Source: Nitrososphaerota archaeon
GTDB lineage: Archaea > Thermoproteota > Nitrososphaeria > Nitrososphaerales > UBA183
DNA length: 15,765 bases
Reading direction: 5' to 3'
Assembly (NCBI GenBank): GCA_027886865.1
Contig: JAPCJR010000018.1
Coordinates: 27,357-43,121, forward strand
Shown here: positions 14,397 through 15,765 of the stretch, in pieces
Layout of the letters: every line of letters begins with the position of its first letter
Numbering within the stretch: the first letter of the stretch is position 1
The notes under the pieces: generated by a model
Databases searched by the model: none
Told to the model about the DNA's origin: nothing
The model's input: the letters and a program-made list of their open reading frames with translations, nothing else
Made by a program: the position numbers and the translations under genes

Positions 14397-15059
14397 TTAG
14401 ACCTTCAGCTGCTTCTTCTTGACCAGGAGCAGACCAGCGAGACCGGCCGCCATTATCAACGCCGTTGCAATAGAACCGAGAGGGAACTGGGGTACTCCAA
14501 GTGGAGGCGGCGGGAATGGCATGACCCCTCCGCAGCTGCCTGCGCCTCCGTAGTAGTGATGAATTTGGTTCTTTGTACTCGCAGTGTCGGAAACGTCAGG
14601 ACTGATCATGATTGGATGCGTGACGCAGTCGCCGGACAGCCCGGAAACGCTGAATATCATGAAGGCGGTGGCATTCCCGGCCGCGTTAGTCAAGAGGGTA
14701 GTCGAGCCCACCAGCAACGTCAAGAATCCGCCTGGATCGCTCACGGTGAAGCTGGTGCTCGGCGTTTGATCGGTCAAGACGAGTTGCAAGCATATCTCCT
14801 CTCCGTTAGCGACAATCGGGATGTTCGAAGCGACGCCCAGATTCCCAGCGAATCCTATGTTCCCGTCAGAGAAGGTCCCGCCGTTCCAAACTGTAGAAGT
14901 GCAGGTCGAGCCGGCTCCGGTGCCGCTTACGTCGAAGAAGTTGACCTGGCCTGTGGGCGATATAGCCGCCGCGTACGGGATGGCGGTCAGAGCGAATCCA
15001 AAAAGAGTGAGAACTAGACCAGCCAAGACAACTGTGCTCGACCGTCTAAATTGCGTCAT
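14397..15059 (-). CDS. Small secreted protein with VPQFP C-terminal anchor
   Basis: 220 residues from ATG 15059. The signal peptide spans about 1-31 (FRR, hydrophobic core, cut near YAAA). A beta-rich body of about 150 residues has four Cys, which could form two disulfides, and no recognised domain. A Pro-rich hinge (PFPPPPLG) leads to VPQFP (about 189-193), a membrane helix and KKKQLK. In place of the long Ser/Thr linker of its neighbours it has only this short Pro hinge. An upstream in-frame TTG at 15077 is rejected because the TATA box at 15088-15096 puts transcription start near 15066, inside that extension. Function is unknown; it is probably displayed on the cell surface. Confidence 0.8.
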   Translation of the reverse strand: MTQFRRSSTVVLAGLVLTLFGFALTAIPYAAAISPTGQVNFFDVSGTGAGSTCTSTVWNGGTFSDGNIGFAGNLGVASNIPIVANGEEICLQLVLTDQTPSTSFTVSDPGGFLTLLVGSTTLLTNAAGNATAFMIFSVSGLSGDCVTHPIMISPDVSDTASTKNQIHHYYGGAGSCGGVMPFPPPPLGVPQFPLGSIATALIMAAGLAGLLLVKKKQLKV

Positions 15060-15087
15060 TGACTTCAGTCTTATCAACCCCGAGAAC

Positions 15088-15096
15088 TATATAAGA
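15088..15096 (-). promoter_or_regulatory. TATA box of the small VPQFP protein gene
   Basis: Minus strand reads CTTATATAG, one of the best TATA matches in the window. It is about 33 bases before ATG 15059, giving a leader of roughly 7 bases and deciding the start. Confidence 0.7.
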
Positions 15097-15265
15097 TGTA
15101 ATAAGCACTAATTCAGCAACCTGAATTTGTAATTCATACGTGTAATCTCCAAGACAAGGACAAATAACTGAAGTACACCGGATGGTCAGATTCGACCCCG
15201 GCTGCCCCGAAGAGAGCCCCTCGCCCTTTCGAGAGAAAGATTGCGAGCGCAGAAAAGAATACCCG

Positions 15266-15765
15266 CTAACTACCCGGGAGGGGTATCGTCGCGACCGTGG
15301 ACAGGGAGGACAGGTTGCTCACCATGACCTCCCCCTCGGAGATCGTGTAGAGGTAATTCCCGATGATCACGGACCTGTCTATCTGCAGGTTGTTGTTCGG
15401 CGAGTCGCCGTAGTTCTGGTCCGCGGGGTACTGACTCACCTTCCCGAGAAGCGTGAGTCCCGTGGAGTTCACCTGGAACACGTACACCCCCCGCCACACC
15501 GGGTTCCCGTAGGGGGGAGGGCCCTGCGAGGTGCCGGTGGACTGCTGGTTCGCTGGGACCTGCGCGAGGAGGACTGGGATCACCGTGACGTTGTTCGCCG
15601 GGTCGTAAGTGAAGGCGTAAGGGTCCGTCAGCACCGGCGAGTCGGTCCCCCGGTCACCGATGAGATAGTCCTGGACGTCCGAGGAAGAACCGTTGGGCAG
15701 GACGTGGAAGAGCGAGAGCTTGAGCCCGAGGTAGTACGCAAAGTCGCCCGTCGATGAGGCCACGG
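15266..15765 (-). CDS. Beta-propeller domain surface protein, C-terminal part only
   Basis: The last ~166 residues of a longer protein whose 5' part lies beyond the right edge; the GTG near 15763 is probably internal. The visible part is rich in propeller strands: RGVYVFQVNSTGLTLLGKVS, then QIDRSVIIGNYLYTISEGEV and a final MVSNLSSLSTVATIPL. The pattern of a conserved RS-hydrophobic-G-YLYT followed by a 'V-L-S' closing strand is that of the C-terminal end of the archaeal and bacterial secreted 'beta propeller domain' family (PF09826). It ends without a C-terminal anchor helix, unlike the other surface proteins here, so anchoring, if any, must be N-terminal. About 206 bases of AT-richer DNA separate it from the next gene. 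Confidence 0.7.
   Translation of the reverse strand, partial: VASSTGDFAYYLGLKLSLFHVLPNGSSSDVQDYLIGDRGTDSPVLTDPYAFTYDPANNVTVIPVLLAQVPANQQSTGTSQGPPPYGNPVWRGVYVFQVNSTGLTLLGKVSQYPADQNYGDSPNNNLQIDRSVIIGNYLYTISEGEVMVSNLSSLSTVATIPLPGS

Noticed and set aside
15185..15215. tRNA-like 3' end (GATTCGACCCC)
   Set aside because: The flanking bases do not pair into a T-stem and no acceptor, D or anticodon arm is found upstream.
15182..15757. 191-residue plus-strand open frame
   Set aside because: Antisense to the beta-propeller C-terminus, which has a recognisable family pattern; this frame is Arg/Val-rich with none.

Overview
The window looks archaeal, most likely from a GC-rich member of the Nitrososphaeria (Thaumarchaeota) or a neighbouring Thermoproteota lineage; the exact lineage is inference. 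Three things support this. Several genes have a TATA-like box centred about 24-30 bases before the start codon, so their mRNAs would have almost no leader. One regulator carries the archaeal FilR1/DUF1724 domain. Large secreted repeat and beta-propeller proteins end in a short Pro-Phe-Pro motif, one membrane helix and a basic tail. No tRNA, rRNA, CRISPR array or insertion sequence was seen.

Layout. At 1-3178 (minus) lies most of a giant surface protein with eight ~90-residue repeats, a membrane helix and a cytoplasmic EPVV-repeat tail that runs off the left edge. At 3337-5925 (minus) is an 862-residue secreted Ig-like protein. Three small membrane-protein genes follow: a TMEM175-like channel (6010-6690, minus), a two-helix protein (6799-7005, minus) and a zinc-ribbon membrane protein (7151-7552, plus). 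A short relic of an aspartic protease gene lies at 7590-7711. Then come a secreted NHL propeller (7708-9267), a LVIVD-type propeller without signal peptide (9387-10559), a peroxiredoxin-like protein (10638-11165), a PPOX/F420-type flavin-fold protein (11212-11610) and a lone LAGLIDADG-like protein (11652-11960), all minus. A 63-residue double zinc finger (12048-12239) is on the plus strand.

The clearest regulatory unit is at 12257-14215. A FilR1-type regulator (minus) and a class I methyltransferase (plus) diverge from an 84-base region that holds two tandem 18-bp palindromes. A terminator-like hairpin with a T-run follows the methyltransferase. The right end has a small secreted protein (14397-15059) and the C-terminal part of a beta-propeller surface protein cut by the window edge (15266-15765), both minus.

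The window therefore mixes cell-surface genes (five secreted or membrane-anchored repeat/propeller proteins) with short single-gene cytoplasmic units. Most genes appear to have their own promoter, so little is arranged as operons. The best candidates for something undescribed are the regulator/methyltransferase switch and the anchored surface-protein set, including the EPVV-tailed protein.
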